Shown piece after piece: positions 32,101 through 34,702 of a stretch of DNA of 64,000 nt. Numbering within the stretch: the first letter of the stretch is position 1; each line of letters begins with the position of its first letter. The translations under genes and the position numbers were made by a program. The stretch is taken from contig JAKSLB010000002.1 in assembly GCA_024401435.1 (NCBI GenBank), forward strand, positions 1 to 64,000, in the 5' to 3' direction. The notes below the pieces were generated by a model. The model was given only the letters and a program-made list of their open reading frames with translations. It did not search any database and was not told the origin of the DNA. Source of the DNA: Paludibacteraceae bacterium. Its GTDB lineage: Bacteria > Bacteroidota > Bacteroidia > Bacteroidales > Paludibacteraceae.

Positions 32101-33144
32101 TCCTCCCTTTTTTTCGTATTTGTATTCGGCAATTCTGGTTGCTGTTCTGTATTTGTTGCATCTTCCATTTCGGTCCCAGCCTATGCATTCGTTTGTGTTA
32201 TATGTTTCAGTGTACCATTCATTACAATGGTCATAAACGTTAGAATATCTGTCGCATATTGAAACTTCATAATCGACAGTAACGTTTTTTTGAATGCTAT
32301 TTAAACATTTATACGCCTTTTTATCTTCGGAATTTTTGCATTCTTCACAATCCGTATTTGGGTCACATGTGATATGATGCATGTCGTATCCTTGTGCATC
32401 AGGTAAAATTTCCTCACATTTTTTACAAAAGGTTGTTTGACCTGCAATGGCTGTGGTGCTTGCTGGATTCAAACCGTTTTCGTCTGTTATGATACTGGAA
32501 TTACATAATAAGGTTCCATTTCTATCGTATATGCGAACGGCAAAGGGAGGTCTGTCAGTATTCTGATGATTTCCATTGAAACTTGGATCATGAGATAAAA
32601 TGGCATATTTGTAGGTCAACAAAGTGGAATTTTCACCAACAGTAAATGTATATACCATTTTTTCTGCCATTGCTCTTTTCATCCATGCTCCAGATCCTCC
32701 TGTAAGAGCTTTGTTTTCAGCTTCTTCGTTTGAACCCAATCTAACTGAGTAGGTGCTTCCGTCGGGAACTTGCTTTAAGTTATCGCAGGCTACGTTTTTA
32801 TCAATACTGGAAGAACTCATGATCTGAAAATCTCCATAAATAGTACCTGTGATTTGTGCTGTTCTTTCGGACCATTGGTCTGATCTTGCTACAGATATAT
32901 TTGATAAATCGTTTGAAATTACGTATGGTGTTGTATTGGTGATATCCATAAAATCAGACGGACCATAATAACCATAATATCTTGTCCATCCTTCAAACGT
33001 ACCTTTTTCGAAACCAAGGTTTGGCGTGTCGGTATTTACTTTACTGTTTTGCGCATACGAGGACTGCATCCCCATACTAAACAATAGTATGTTTGCCAAT
33101 AGAATAATAGTATGTCGCATTCTAGTTTGTATACGTTTGTTCAT
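8161..33144 (-). CDS. Giant secreted multidomain repeat protein with T9SS type B sorting domain (8,327 residues)
   Basis: One uninterrupted frame encodes an exported protein of roughly 900 kDa. A signal peptide (residues 1-31, cut before Q32) is followed by a beta-rich N-terminal domain (about 40-235, resumed at 489-514 and 576-600) split by cysteine-rich inserts. Then come on the order of 90 Ig/PKD-like domains of 70-90 residues. Each opens with a block such as ICEGESLTLTA, has a central Y.W, and ends with VTGTDxNGC, so two cysteines per domain could form a disulfide. The last 94 residues are a gliding-motility-associated C-terminal domain. This architecture is that of SprB-like adhesins and other T9SS cargo; the ligand is unknown. 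The gene is single, with its own terminator, and the tRNA-Glu gene upstream runs the other way. The C-terminal third shows a three-domain higher-order repeat. Confidence 0.9.
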   Translation of the reverse strand: MNKRIQTRMRHTIILLANILLFSMGMQSSYAQNSKVNTDTPNLGFEKGTFEGWTRYYGYYGPSDFMDITNTTPYVISNDLSNISVARSDQWSERTAQITGTIYGDFQIMSSSSIDKNVACDNLKQVPDGSTYSVRLGSNEEAENKALTGGSGAWMKRAMAEKMVYTFTVGENSTLLTYKYAILSHDPSFNGNHQNTDRPPFAVRIYDRNGTLLCNSSIITDENGLNPASTTAIAGQTTFCKKCEEILPDAQGYDMHHITCDPNTDCEECKNSEDKKAYKCLNSIQKNVTVDYEVSICDRYSNVYDHCNEWYTETYNTNECIGWDRNGRCNKYRTATRIAEYKYEKKGGPGGNNKYVFKNVNNNNEQFDKWATDEEGNNCEFIKQANGNYYRCKSCAYKEGTKCMKDHKETRQRTETQTICTECEYGTNKRDTLIYSNYASTSTEAHTCYNCTSDRNITRYCLEEGHEDVHGTDYCQQAYLSREYLEKTFIKDWTTISYDLREHLGEEITIEIENRDCLDPIWVCDGCNTYFPESELNFYKTSTDEYGNTCKHAECPTCTANEHTTTYTKFHQRYVAGRHRNYGYFTAETKPFEVIIKNCGEGSDIELIAPEGFVNYNWSNPIVVPDNDQPNIAKIKANQVTSGTKYTCTMSSNDGDPNLLYPNTNCTRTTDEFSLTTNPFILDFDAEIACYNEVLLTDKTIITPIYHNKDGVEPDSIINRIWSYTDKTTGQLVQIQGDNITVQLPCEPGRTEQYDIELLIITQNDCRKTITKRITVVGRPDVNITGNDYVCYGDETEIKLSTNAYLTSSKGQYTNEDGNEFRYYWKDEKGNILNEIFNGADAISYMASPTNGTATYTLSIESDEYANNGNLRTCVYEGEHNITVKEKPTITLTGEGMKFKTGENGELIRYMEICEGSSATLYGSSNMDCFFEWQDQDKVQQRKTTTLSSSDTYKPVINDTIKYYALCISENTCFDIDSVEIYTKESPKLNIYGPSDVCVGSDYSFSADGADNDSRYVWTLAGNTNFQNKQVTIPFKTSGEYVLALQGTNNNECPSNITKTIQVHSVPNLSVNGVTTICEGEQVQLSLTGADSCSVWAGGSNPIYTTNHLSMTDYPNVTTKSYYVTGYERHGEALCSSEKEININVQNAPSVTIIDKARIAGHICLGDHVDLEASGATSYYWGPDRTLEAHESATNIFNTGTPTKEGTMIYYLKAFSEPLYKGCSRLDSVIINVHKPKTITASAEKGLICENETDVLTANDPSGEIKEFVWDDGTKNKVYTVTVPSTKTYKVTGTDAYLCQSNSAEVEVKTRPNPVLTIANISNICEGESLSLEAEMTSTKTISSSNYEWRNNDNQIVGGNSNILNDSPSGTGMTYYTLKGTATYVVNSKSVECSSTIRHGVSILPSAALAITGHEAGVCANNTITLTASGAQSGQKYQWGVVKDGNIVWNSLDSAYVVNPTTDASKINVKSSIAGNITYIVKAKGSNSCYGQTTAEVTIYDNPTVAITPEQDKYCKNETAKASASIGEGKIAEYSWTLYDTLGTKIGDATGSSVQLPLSQTTVFHVVATDDHGCQSNTDNTTIRAKEFPVIKNDANNKDYVCNGLDLNLKIDPSVNTSTTTYTWSYTYNSEDLTQTGSEFSMSNIDMNKVPTPFNVELLANMDDCITKETYPLTVQTPPNIYIVGEDSKCEGAALELTAKGGVSGKYEWNDDETEKQDKYTIRSVKSGNTEYTVTGFDTKGCKGNASKIITGIAAPKIAIIGKPADGDTAICQGLPIKIEARNGDSYSWTYIIDGEEKDYACTKCSSIEPQINKEVKFIVTGYKSECKGYDTITVVPRETPTLELTAAPQVVCYDGSTTITAQNTNTKVNSSTLTWSWLSQSETTNTLNVSGIKGKQSYDVIAKTEEGCEAGGSIEIDVHPTESIGIDSKGEICENGTLELRPIGGESDYTWTSKNGATIAASTSDPNVYILSNVTATDSITLTAKDANGCATSVAGQKITYVKKPTISLSNTKSIYCKGDAEELVASSTDNMMSDQWSWTVNDEPTSVKTSSYQITNMDWSTTNTYKVTGTNASGCVSDPVEKTIQVENEPNLTLSANKTIICRGDSVLITATSTEGNNVTIAWNNSGDFQSFNDHKEYNTGKLDIAKTYTFEAEIKANGGCTTKKEISIEVKELPTVTVTSVKGINSICEGDSVELVATTSASDVSYQWDNSSSTTSKAFLTPAANEKFAIAKVTVTSTETSCSSSAEYKVTVNDKPTLKINDTENGTGSVCIGKTFTLTASGADNNDYQWFANGSSVGGGVSYRPTVNGTTEYKVSGSNASGCYGEALFTVNTHDNPTFVPTANDVCKNNVATIEISGTENANYEITWNSNKEELTSDNNGKLSYTTTDVLNSSQNFKIVASKTYEDLTTCTSDAQNLMVTVLELPYIKISADPITKEICQDGSIKLTATGAGVYDASNPTGAGVYTWSASSENAPALVISGDGQSEAEGTATQPGTIKYKVDGFNGACHGTDSITILVHEKPSVSIEGDNQACPGGSVSLKATGASTYLWSDNKTTTKISGETITPTITGNITYWVEGTNEYGCTAKSDEAGHSITVLALPQPSWDEPHVCKNNDITITINGIDRIDWQDGTSETGNTRTFSNVSADKTYNIITYQGECAKDTFLTIKVEDIPVISFDGNDKTCSGDEFTLNATAANSNIQWEWERNGVRESLSETVINMTLTTDKSSEIVKYIATAETNNAYKCTNKDSISVNVFSKPTNSIEGESLICEGNSASIKSKNAFKNYSWIDVKDPAFVLSTVNNPTFSPSETTQYQLTVTDDNGCTTTSNATVSVIGKPDFDFSYTAVCEDEDAVITINSTHADQYNYQWNYNNSTGQSITIPQIKESITLKVTASDKDLESCQTTKEYPISVNKKPVFDIITDATDNTICSNNTINISGSNESYSYNWKYRISGGADNPYSNEPTFSWKGVNTNDVSETYTFTATAKTSDDLGGCESSNSINVIVNPNAIIKVKQDAAACEGNTVHVYVDKGSSTATNYSWLNADSTEIGLHGESNSFYISNETTTIKGLVVGWNSYNCSDTTTYEIVKASKPKIQIDGYEDICSGEKPTNITVTAGGQSINWYEGDTKTTLLGTGTNIPTANLKPFTSDQYITISTSNNGSTTSECTADTTILIHVKPRPSISLTTSKNDVCPDESVTLSASINTYATITKWVEWTDYTTLKDTNVTNTDLSVKKSIDNKYTYGVIADLDGCSDTAKISFNVVPSPTVNIYSDKDNNQICKGDAVQISTDKEYSSFQWYAVQQPADVELPSTNSTYSDTPTETIKYKLVVTNDNNCTGFDTLTIKVNDKPIADITAAPICPNTQAVLAVGGNSTAASYKWPTGDYSESEKQWTSTEKITSRKGFNVTALSANNLCSIDTTIYVDVKKEPSGNILVDGQVTNGATVATCKKELQLEVTGNSSTTIATSSIVWSKKTNSGTTKDEISTGTAQTTDTPESDGSYYVSFQDEISGCSTEIEQKINLYPNMEITIGDDQNICSGKDVTITATTTGASAESFSWSITKSDNSTYNNVTYNDNAKSSITIKNITEELVVSATGTSQYHCGGYKSNEIHITTKNNPEITITSEDHPDLKVCKGESITIKAEGSGTISWEGMSSNPIQLTNLESNITKKVTLNDNGCTTTKLVDVYVNSNPVINITGISGFCNGGTSTLTASESNGTELSYFWQKGESWTANADTISKANTVDVNEAGTYAVKGIDANNCSSTQNFKVNELSKPSITNVTANNSLCIDSTITLTANGAASYTYEWYKTESGINTILGNSKDLDVLATSDEITYYVKAYENNNTPEGVVVCESEPISFLVKGLSAPSWNFQYNEVCEGNLAKISIVNETINNTDYDWTTTETGTEGNTDYQFTIAKSATFSVTGTANGCSFTKDTTINSKSLPIINNIDAPTSVCVNSPIELVVDCSDLNASYEWSPVPSSQTENTATYTPSVSGLFEYTLTVTGENGCQSTKEKSFEVNNLPTITVVGETSYCSGETSNISITSNDDIASIQWYKYDETNTANGYKGDIVGSGDKNFILAETVTGKTDYIVVVNDGTCENSKYPITIQPFEPASILVSGETTICAGSSTKLTIKSSSANSTCFIKIDGNWEQINNDSYTFNPENTTVYELKVEKDGCEYFDNVTIVVVTPPSITINEQINGSANICKGESLTLTASSPSTTDFLWKNSLGSDANISVTPLTTTTYEVVAREGKCTDSTQFTVNVLDKPTIEFTGDEYACVNGSATFGIKNADESSYSYVWEDGNANIERTITLGNTNDTLGITVTDKASGCSIDTFYVVKLEGNPNIQLLTAENVDVTNGNLSACIGSTIENVTITSTTSPLNATTPFEWITINGDSYINESTLSGFTVNSSTKFTARVLSEHGCEATADLTITAMKAPIASITGKTNACNNQDVVLTAKASEGEEPYQYEWSAKSFDGTSFGISDNTQESITATSLQESKKQYTFFVTVTDKNGCSNAQEVSHVITMDTTPKIYLSAEDENICVNKEAKITATGAGDFGSYEWLSETDENLGTGNIIYPTIENTIKIKAIGTTMEGCPGESDFITINKINNPEVTISGNKDICVGDAITVTLSSSNTSDTFEWWSDSETGNYAETQHNASRTLSPEITTTYYFKAYNSNGCVTDSSLTIKVNNLPEVQINGFATGGSSYICLNDSITLQANNGSSDYEYQWSVKNADSKLSYDATNSTLTDIKPSINNVYSVVVKDVNGCINSTDYTVNINALPEIELTGKDAACINDEIQLTVVPKNGNLSAPSYNWGDLNPSKSETSTNVIISKDTTFEITVTDGNECKSTATHFVKMISKPDFTLSTNNDLCEKEIVTINATNNTTETYEFTWPGNGTSSNGGLTWTENFAHEAALVPYDYIVSAKKSGRYENTDYNCYKEDTISVTIHSLPEITISGDGFLCMNSEKPAHLVANGPVGTTYSWQEGETWAEGETPLYTGEEIDVTPTSDTYYIVKGVANAENFGCVNYSAPFQVYRAQTPTFNYPDEYIGICYGDNLKLEANEVANYNLVWSNGAINTKSISLEKIIEDATYSVTASTDECEAIKKFNIVVKENPTIQIIQAPEYVCINDSALIQVTGDENTTITWVQRSENFATGELSIQEKMGAKELFTFKGSKSYSDIVGKTEPTVCYTTVDTIVDIKPLPIVTIEGTNAICYGDTTKLTTNIIGTATSYTYEWRDSTKDVTHENLTGEDLTVSPKSYTSYFVKIKDNFGCTDSSTHIVNVNALPTFNLSSQDKAVCDGTNTKLIADKITLQYNWGTGEFTSKNEYYTPEITKNSHKTFTVTAKDVNGCSSVDSIEIGWKPNPEITILGKDIVCYNSQDTLVAKDTITSGVTTYVWNTTGVRRDTFISDAITSVKEFTVKGTNNNCSSTQSITISYTPLPTIAIDRGQTSVCYNGDLQLIATGGVSYKWDEEENYTANHDSKTLSNVTKKTDVVVWGMDNIGCVNKDNITIDVNPKPRFSISGDTIVCVGGETELYAKSDNAAESLAFEWTVDGTTKSGETLQLKDIQTDVQVSVKAINNNACDSTFTFYVKAKPYPTITLDQKTDSVCKGDYATISIMPVENTTVQWVNAANRNLGTTYTLRDIVTNNNTKYTVNVSYTYGNVSCTSSETYAIYTRELPYVEISGDKAICISSAATLSATDGLTKYEWFVGENSSPFSTEQTITPSPTENTLYKVIATDQFGCKNEAQRTITINPLPTFNLTSEEKVCKGQDVTIYADNYALSYNWKDKGYQSLFNSSYTIDEPQRITISAMDPATKCINENYVDIDTKEYPALALQYPNYICEGDTAILAGTNSMAKYTWRLNNESGEILVDNNDTCFTGVLDRDQSYYVEAEVDGCVSNSTITVSTWTLPNIKIENSPMFSVCKYSDIELVVSGGVSYKWDRDIEYSADNRMGITNISTQQHFSVSGIDANGCKNNDEITISINETPKFSINHKDGYCENETAILEADNNSLSYIWTNIHGDTVSRAQTYRPIITSDTIFNVKGTNSFGCDSTIQAIKIKKYDYIKLELDNPASICKGEDVTVTAKAINKSGEEEACTFMWNGMMNEDQSSITRTLNKTTDFTVVATTIEGGCSTSGKFTVGVLELPNITAKDTTICKNTTAVLSATSTSDNTYSWFLSGNESDTLWKGMDYETAPISERTTYIVKGTDKNGCSGAKDITVYTYNDPIFSLSSNGPVCKGSEAVIQASNTGLSYDWGTGFKTDSRFSEILTSEKTYSVTGMSTEGCKKSDQITVEIIELPVISMTIENGDTVCFGGDKTISMTGPDNCSYNWSTTNSHYSEIEITNIEDPQSIWVEGTVGKCTSRIDTTIFVWSLPDIEIEANKNEICLNDAVILTAKNGVSGLYEWKNPSGETTDAVTVTPVASGTVTYEVTGTDKHNCKNSATKDIVIYDHPTLFIDPVDDVCRGTEATIEAKGSANYFEWSILGMSDIIGTSSIIVPNVTPASLEEKSVTYVVKATDINTCISYDTISVNVKEFPVPTYTTSTGTDYVCKGQPITITLDNADEWEWEDTKDNNVVRTTDNLFSQKTYNVIARTDGCETPLPITINIWALPEFSIDGANPICIDKTISLTAKAENPSNKYEYEWIGKDFTGETYEMDPESASTYTFTAKATDENNCSSTQSFSVKVNSLPSVVIQGDRKPIICNGSEISKKVDGTALDYTWYTASDLSEPWSTSTTGEEIITSVTNQKYLKVRGVDINQCENVDSILIETKPFPVLEVTAPENVCQGSEAEISVVGANSFVWDNATNISDIYSEYNIVNGSKVVETLTDDKTYTVHGTIDYGKTEYGTVIQCTSTKDIKVGVWSLPTIIIGTNDPDNEICINDSIILNAKYGESGKYVWKVESLTATDTFATTDDVTVKPTETTNYYVIGEDINGCKNSAEFEVVVNELPDIRIDGKDAICKNENVQLSALSNSIIIKSYSWTDGESGFQINPNITETKTFKVQVVDLNGCENSAEHTVNALAIPNLVATAPEYVCYGTPATITLSGADKYYDEFGNTLNGTITDTPSRDTTYIFSGTIGECPGSIEVDVQVMPLPNIWISASKNEICKGVDQSVLTANGGISYVWQDNRTVTERIESPLENTTYKVYGTDGNNCSNWSEEFTLEVNDLPTFAIFGDDAVCEGDEAMLYVKGDANTYTWLNTGEQKDTIHPIINKNTTFTVIGENLKNCKTSLTKTIVKKDYPIITTNAPKTICEGSDLTITASGADSYVWHDNSRSDTYEEKEMTTSKTFVVDGTRNGCTTTERIIVNVLPKPYVWISGNRDICVGSSVQLTAGGAQSYEWSNHINGNEMTEVLNTVGSVFYTVKGTDANNCSFETDPFEIVVHSLPTITISGDDSVCNGNMAHLTASGASEYSWSSGEMGENIYPTITSTKNFVVTGTDAYGCVGSNNHTITKVDYPVLIYNAPKQICIGDSITVNIQGADTYIWGKDTANTSIFTFTDKPENLTNYTVIGERFGCASSIDFQVNVLQLPNIWVSGPTSVCMNSSVRLAATGGVSYEWNTGSKASVVTDKPTDTKTYIVTGTDINGCKNTSEHIVRIDSLPTFEIEGPTAVCEGGAVNLSVVKGNAAKYVWSNGSIGSSISPIITKNTTFEVEATSTNNCVTKKSHTIKSNPYPVLSYRAPTQVCDSEKTVIDVIGASTYKWSHDPTTTAGSITEYPRKPMVYIVEGTSNNCTSTLSIPINVLPRPDVRILGTTSACENGEINLTATGASSYQWSSGERTQQITIKNNISKEYTVTGEDINSCKAKATVPVVFHPRPIFEIQGPDSICHGETITLRAIGQEGSENTTYEWGKTTNLGNGVTIGSEEIKLSPDGVPFVYAVATDINGCSVTMMKRINYKSTPEIRVIGDDHVCLGDSVFLEGEGADTYSWIYGGKQVDGNEFRFKPIGNTVITLIGKQLSCSAKMNVNIKVNVAPNLRILGDTIVCVGDTANLFVEGASAYEWSTGTYGKTASVYVDKPTSIYVTGISDNECSTTQKININTYKRPEIIIESTITGCSGDDTEASLYASGDAISYSWSSTPYNFYIAGNESHLNAPIYEETTIEVTGRDVNGCTSTVTKVVDTIKRAEVEYDVEPIVIFDENPTIKLSGVSPTTDVTWSWLPGDGHDAISGKDTTYTYVKEVASRVDSFVVNGMVRINKTGCVYSKDTTIYVWKKFWAPNAFTPNNDERNDVFKFEGTEFITDMHFVIYNRQGTIMFEGFSKEDEWDGTYNNLPAPYGVYGYVVDWKSDFKGTHKSGQDKGSITLIR
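8164..8445 (-). other. Gliding-motility-type C-terminal domain (T9SS type B signal) of the giant protein
   Basis: The last 94 residues include the family blocks WAPNAFTPNNDERNDVF, FVIYNRQGTIMFEGF, EWDGTYNN and PAPYGVYGYVVDW, ending in GSITLIR. This is the TIGR04131-type domain that targets proteins through the T9SS. It is complete. Confidence 0.95.
9640..17030 (-). repeat. Three-domain higher-order repeat within the giant protein
   Basis: Domains repeat as a cycle A-B-C. A begins after a C-to-A linker such as VWSLP or VLQLPNIWVSG. B begins with SLPTFEIEGP-like blocks. C follows a K.(Y/F)P linker (KDYPII, KVDYPVL, SNPYPVL, KPFPVL, KEFPVP, KEYPAL, KPYPTI). The C-type junctions fall near 10058, 10708, 11358, 12015, 12760, 13475, 14190, 14900, 15600, 16315 and 17020, giving a period of about 650-745 bases (217-248 residues, three domains). 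Positions are read by eye and good to some tens of bases. Confidence 0.75.
31420..32436 (-). other. Cysteine-rich inserts in the N-terminal domain of the giant protein
   Basis: Residues of about 237-488 hold 20 cysteines, including pairs C240/C243 (FCKKC), C266/C269 (CEEC), C392/C395 (CKSC), C420/C423 (CTEC) and C448/C451 (CYNC). A second insert (about 515-575) has C524/C527 (VCDGC), C550, and C555/C558 (CPTC). The surrounding sequence (DWTTISYDLREHLGEEITIE, IENRDC, then GRHRNYGYFTAE and FEVIIKNC) reads as one beta-sandwich domain into which both inserts are placed. The pairs resemble zinc-knuckle or rubredoxin-like sites; metal or disulfide use is not known. Confidence 0.75.
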
Positions 33145-33394
33145 ATTAAATTGTTTTTTAATTTCTTACTTTGTTTCTCACCTACTAAGGTTCAACTTGT
33201 AAAAATATCAATAAATTTTCTTACAACCAAATTAAAAATCGATTGATTTCACCCTTTTTTATAAAAAAAAGCAAAATAATAAAGAAATAATGAAAGATTC
33301 GTTTTCTTTGTTGGGGTAAGAAAATTTATAATGTATTGTTATTTATTGTGTTAACTATTTATTTTAGATGAAAAAGAAAAAAAAAGACAAAAGC
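33145..33394. other. AT-rich intergenic region between the giant gene and the tRNA promoter
   Basis: No open frame or RNA gene is seen. It must carry the promoter and leader of the giant gene on the minus strand, but I found no clear TAnnTTTG element there. Confidence 0.6.
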
Positions 33395-33426
33395 TTTTGG
33401 AATTAAGAAGTAAAGTTATAATTTTG
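33395..33426 (+). promoter_or_regulatory. Bacteroidota promoter of the tRNA-Glu gene
   Basis: TTTTG (33395-33399), then exactly 19 bases, then TAATTTTG (33419-33426) fits the consensus TTG-N19-TAnnTTTG. It ends 16 bases before the tRNA. Confidence 0.75.
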
Positions 33427-33442
33427 CATCGTCAAATTTTAT

Positions 33443-33515
33443 GGCGGATTAGTGTAGTGGCCTAGCACGTAGCTCTCTCACGGCTTAGACCCGGGTTCGA
33501 TTCCCGGATCCGCTA
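33443..33515 (+). tRNA. tRNA-Glu (anticodon CUC)
   Basis: A 73-base cloverleaf can be folded by hand. The acceptor stem is GGCGGAT with ATCCGCT (first pair G-U), the D stem is GTGT/GCAC, the T arm is CCGGG-TTCGATT-CCCGG, and the discriminator is A. The anticodon loop CTCTCAC places CTC at 34-36, reading GAG codons. The anticodon stem TAGCT/GGCTT has a U-U mismatch at 27-43 and a U-G pair at 31-39. CCA is not encoded. A consensus promoter precedes it and a terminator follows it. Confidence 0.92.
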
Positions 33516-33518
33516 CTT

Positions 33519-33556
33519 AAAATGGGTTCTGTTTTTCAGAAGCCCATTTTTTTTAT
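33519..33556 (+). terminator. Intrinsic terminator after tRNA-Glu
   Basis: AAATGGGTTCT pairs with AGAAGCCCATTT (one bulged base) around a short T-rich loop and is followed by a run of eight or more T. Confidence 0.85.
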
Positions 33557-33563
33557 ATATTTG
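33556..33563 (+). promoter_or_regulatory. Possible -7 element for the cyclase and polysaccharide genes
   Basis: TATATTTG matches TAnnTTTG and lies 161 bases before the cyclase start. The -33 region overlaps the tRNA terminator and is poor, so this is tentative. Confidence 0.35.
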
Positions 33564-33724
33564 CTTACTCATAAATTTGCATTTTGAAGATGTGTGATTT
33601 GTCTTTTTTTTGCGTGAATTCTTGGTAAACAAATTGCTAAGAAAAGCGAAGCTTTTTTGATAACTCATGCAAAAATGCTGTTTGTGACTATTAATCATTA
33701 GTTTAAATATTGTACATTTTTATT

Positions 33725-34699
33725 ATGAATAAATCATCAATTCTATTCATTTTTGTTTTTTTTATTTTTTCCTGTTCCTCTAAGACGACAGAATCTAATG
33801 AGAATCGACCTTCTTCAATAAAAAAACAAGAAGTGTTTCATCCCTCTTTCTCATCTGATTCTGCATTCTTTTATGTGCAACAACAATGTGATTTCGGTCC
33901 GCGTGTGCCCAATACGCATGCTCATGAACAATGTGCTGATTATTTGACTTCAAAATTAAAATCTTTTGGGTGGAGTGTTATAACACAAAAGTTTTCTAGT
34001 AAGGCTTATGATGGTACGATACTGAATGGATCGAATATCATAGGTCAGTGGCATCCGGAAATAGAGAGAAGAATAGTGCTTTTCGCTCATTGGGATTCTC
34101 GTCATGTATGTGACAATGATACAAAGGAAAATTGGAATAAACCTGTGATGGGAGCTAATGATGGAGCAAGTGGTGTGGCTGTTTTATTAGAAGTGGCTCG
34201 CCAACTTCAACTGAATATGGATTCTGTAGGTATTGATATTGTCTTCTTGGATTTGGAAGATTATGGACAACCATCTTTCGTGAGTGGAGATTTAAAGGAT
34301 ACATGGTGTTTGGGAACACAATATTTAGTGAATAATCCTTATTATAAAGCAAGACCTCAAAAAGGTATTTTGTTAGATATGGTTGGCGCTTCATCTCCAT
34401 ATTTCGGATTTGATCAAATCTCATTACAATTCGCTGAACCAATTTTACAAGAAGTGTGGTCTTCTGCACATAGATTAGGTTATAATTCATTTTTCGTTTC
34501 GCAAATATCTGGTAGTGTGTTAGATGATCATTATTATCTCAATACAATAGCTCATATACCAACCATTGATATTATTGATTTTAATCACTCTCGTGGTTTT
34601 CCAACGACGTGGCATACTGTTAATGATGTGCCTGATAATATAGATAAAAGTACATTGAAAATGGTTGGTGAGGTCCTTTTGTCGTATGTTCGTAAATAA
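33725..34699 (+). CDS. Glutaminyl-peptide cyclotransferase, M28-family lipoprotein
   Basis: The ATG at 33725 gives 324 residues; an in-frame TTG at 33710 would add five. The signal ends in a lipobox with cysteine at residue 17 (VFFIFSCSS), so it is a lipoprotein. The single-zinc pattern of animal-type glutaminyl cyclases is present: HWDSR, D146 in GANDGASGVA, E178 in LDLEDYG, and H297 in WHTVND. These enzymes turn N-terminal Gln into pyroglutamate. In Bacteroidota many exported proteins have Gln just after the signal-peptidase cut (the Q-rule), and two predicted exported proteins in this window do as well. The next gene begins three bases after its stop, so it is probably co-transcribed with the polysaccharide locus. 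An M28 aminopeptidase is the alternative, less likely on the EDYG motif. Confidence 0.85.
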   Translation: MNKSSILFIFVFFIFSCSSKTTESNENRPSSIKKQEVFHPSFSSDSAFFYVQQQCDFGPRVPNTHAHEQCADYLTSKLKSFGWSVITQKFSSKAYDGTILNGSNIIGQWHPEIERRIVLFAHWDSRHVCDNDTKENWNKPVMGANDGASGVAVLLEVARQLQLNMDSVGIDIVFLDLEDYGQPSFVSGDLKDTWCLGTQYLVNNPYYKARPQKGILLDMVGASSPYFGFDQISLQFAEPILQEVWSSAHRLGYNSFFVSQISGSVLDDHYYLNTIAHIPTIDIIDFNHSRGFPTTWHTVNDVPDNIDKSTLKMVGEVLLSYVRK

Positions 34700-34702
34700 A
34701 AA

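Noticed and set aside
9032-32262. Many plus-strand and alternative-frame open reading frames inside the giant gene
   Set aside because: They are antisense or shifted shadows of a repetitive coding sequence; none has a signal, motif or neighbour that supports it.
8161-33144. Giant gene as several merged genes or an assembly artefact
   Set aside because: The frame is continuous, each domain differs in sequence, and the two ends are a proper signal peptide and a sorting domain. Exact collapsed or expanded repeats are not seen, although long reads would settle it.
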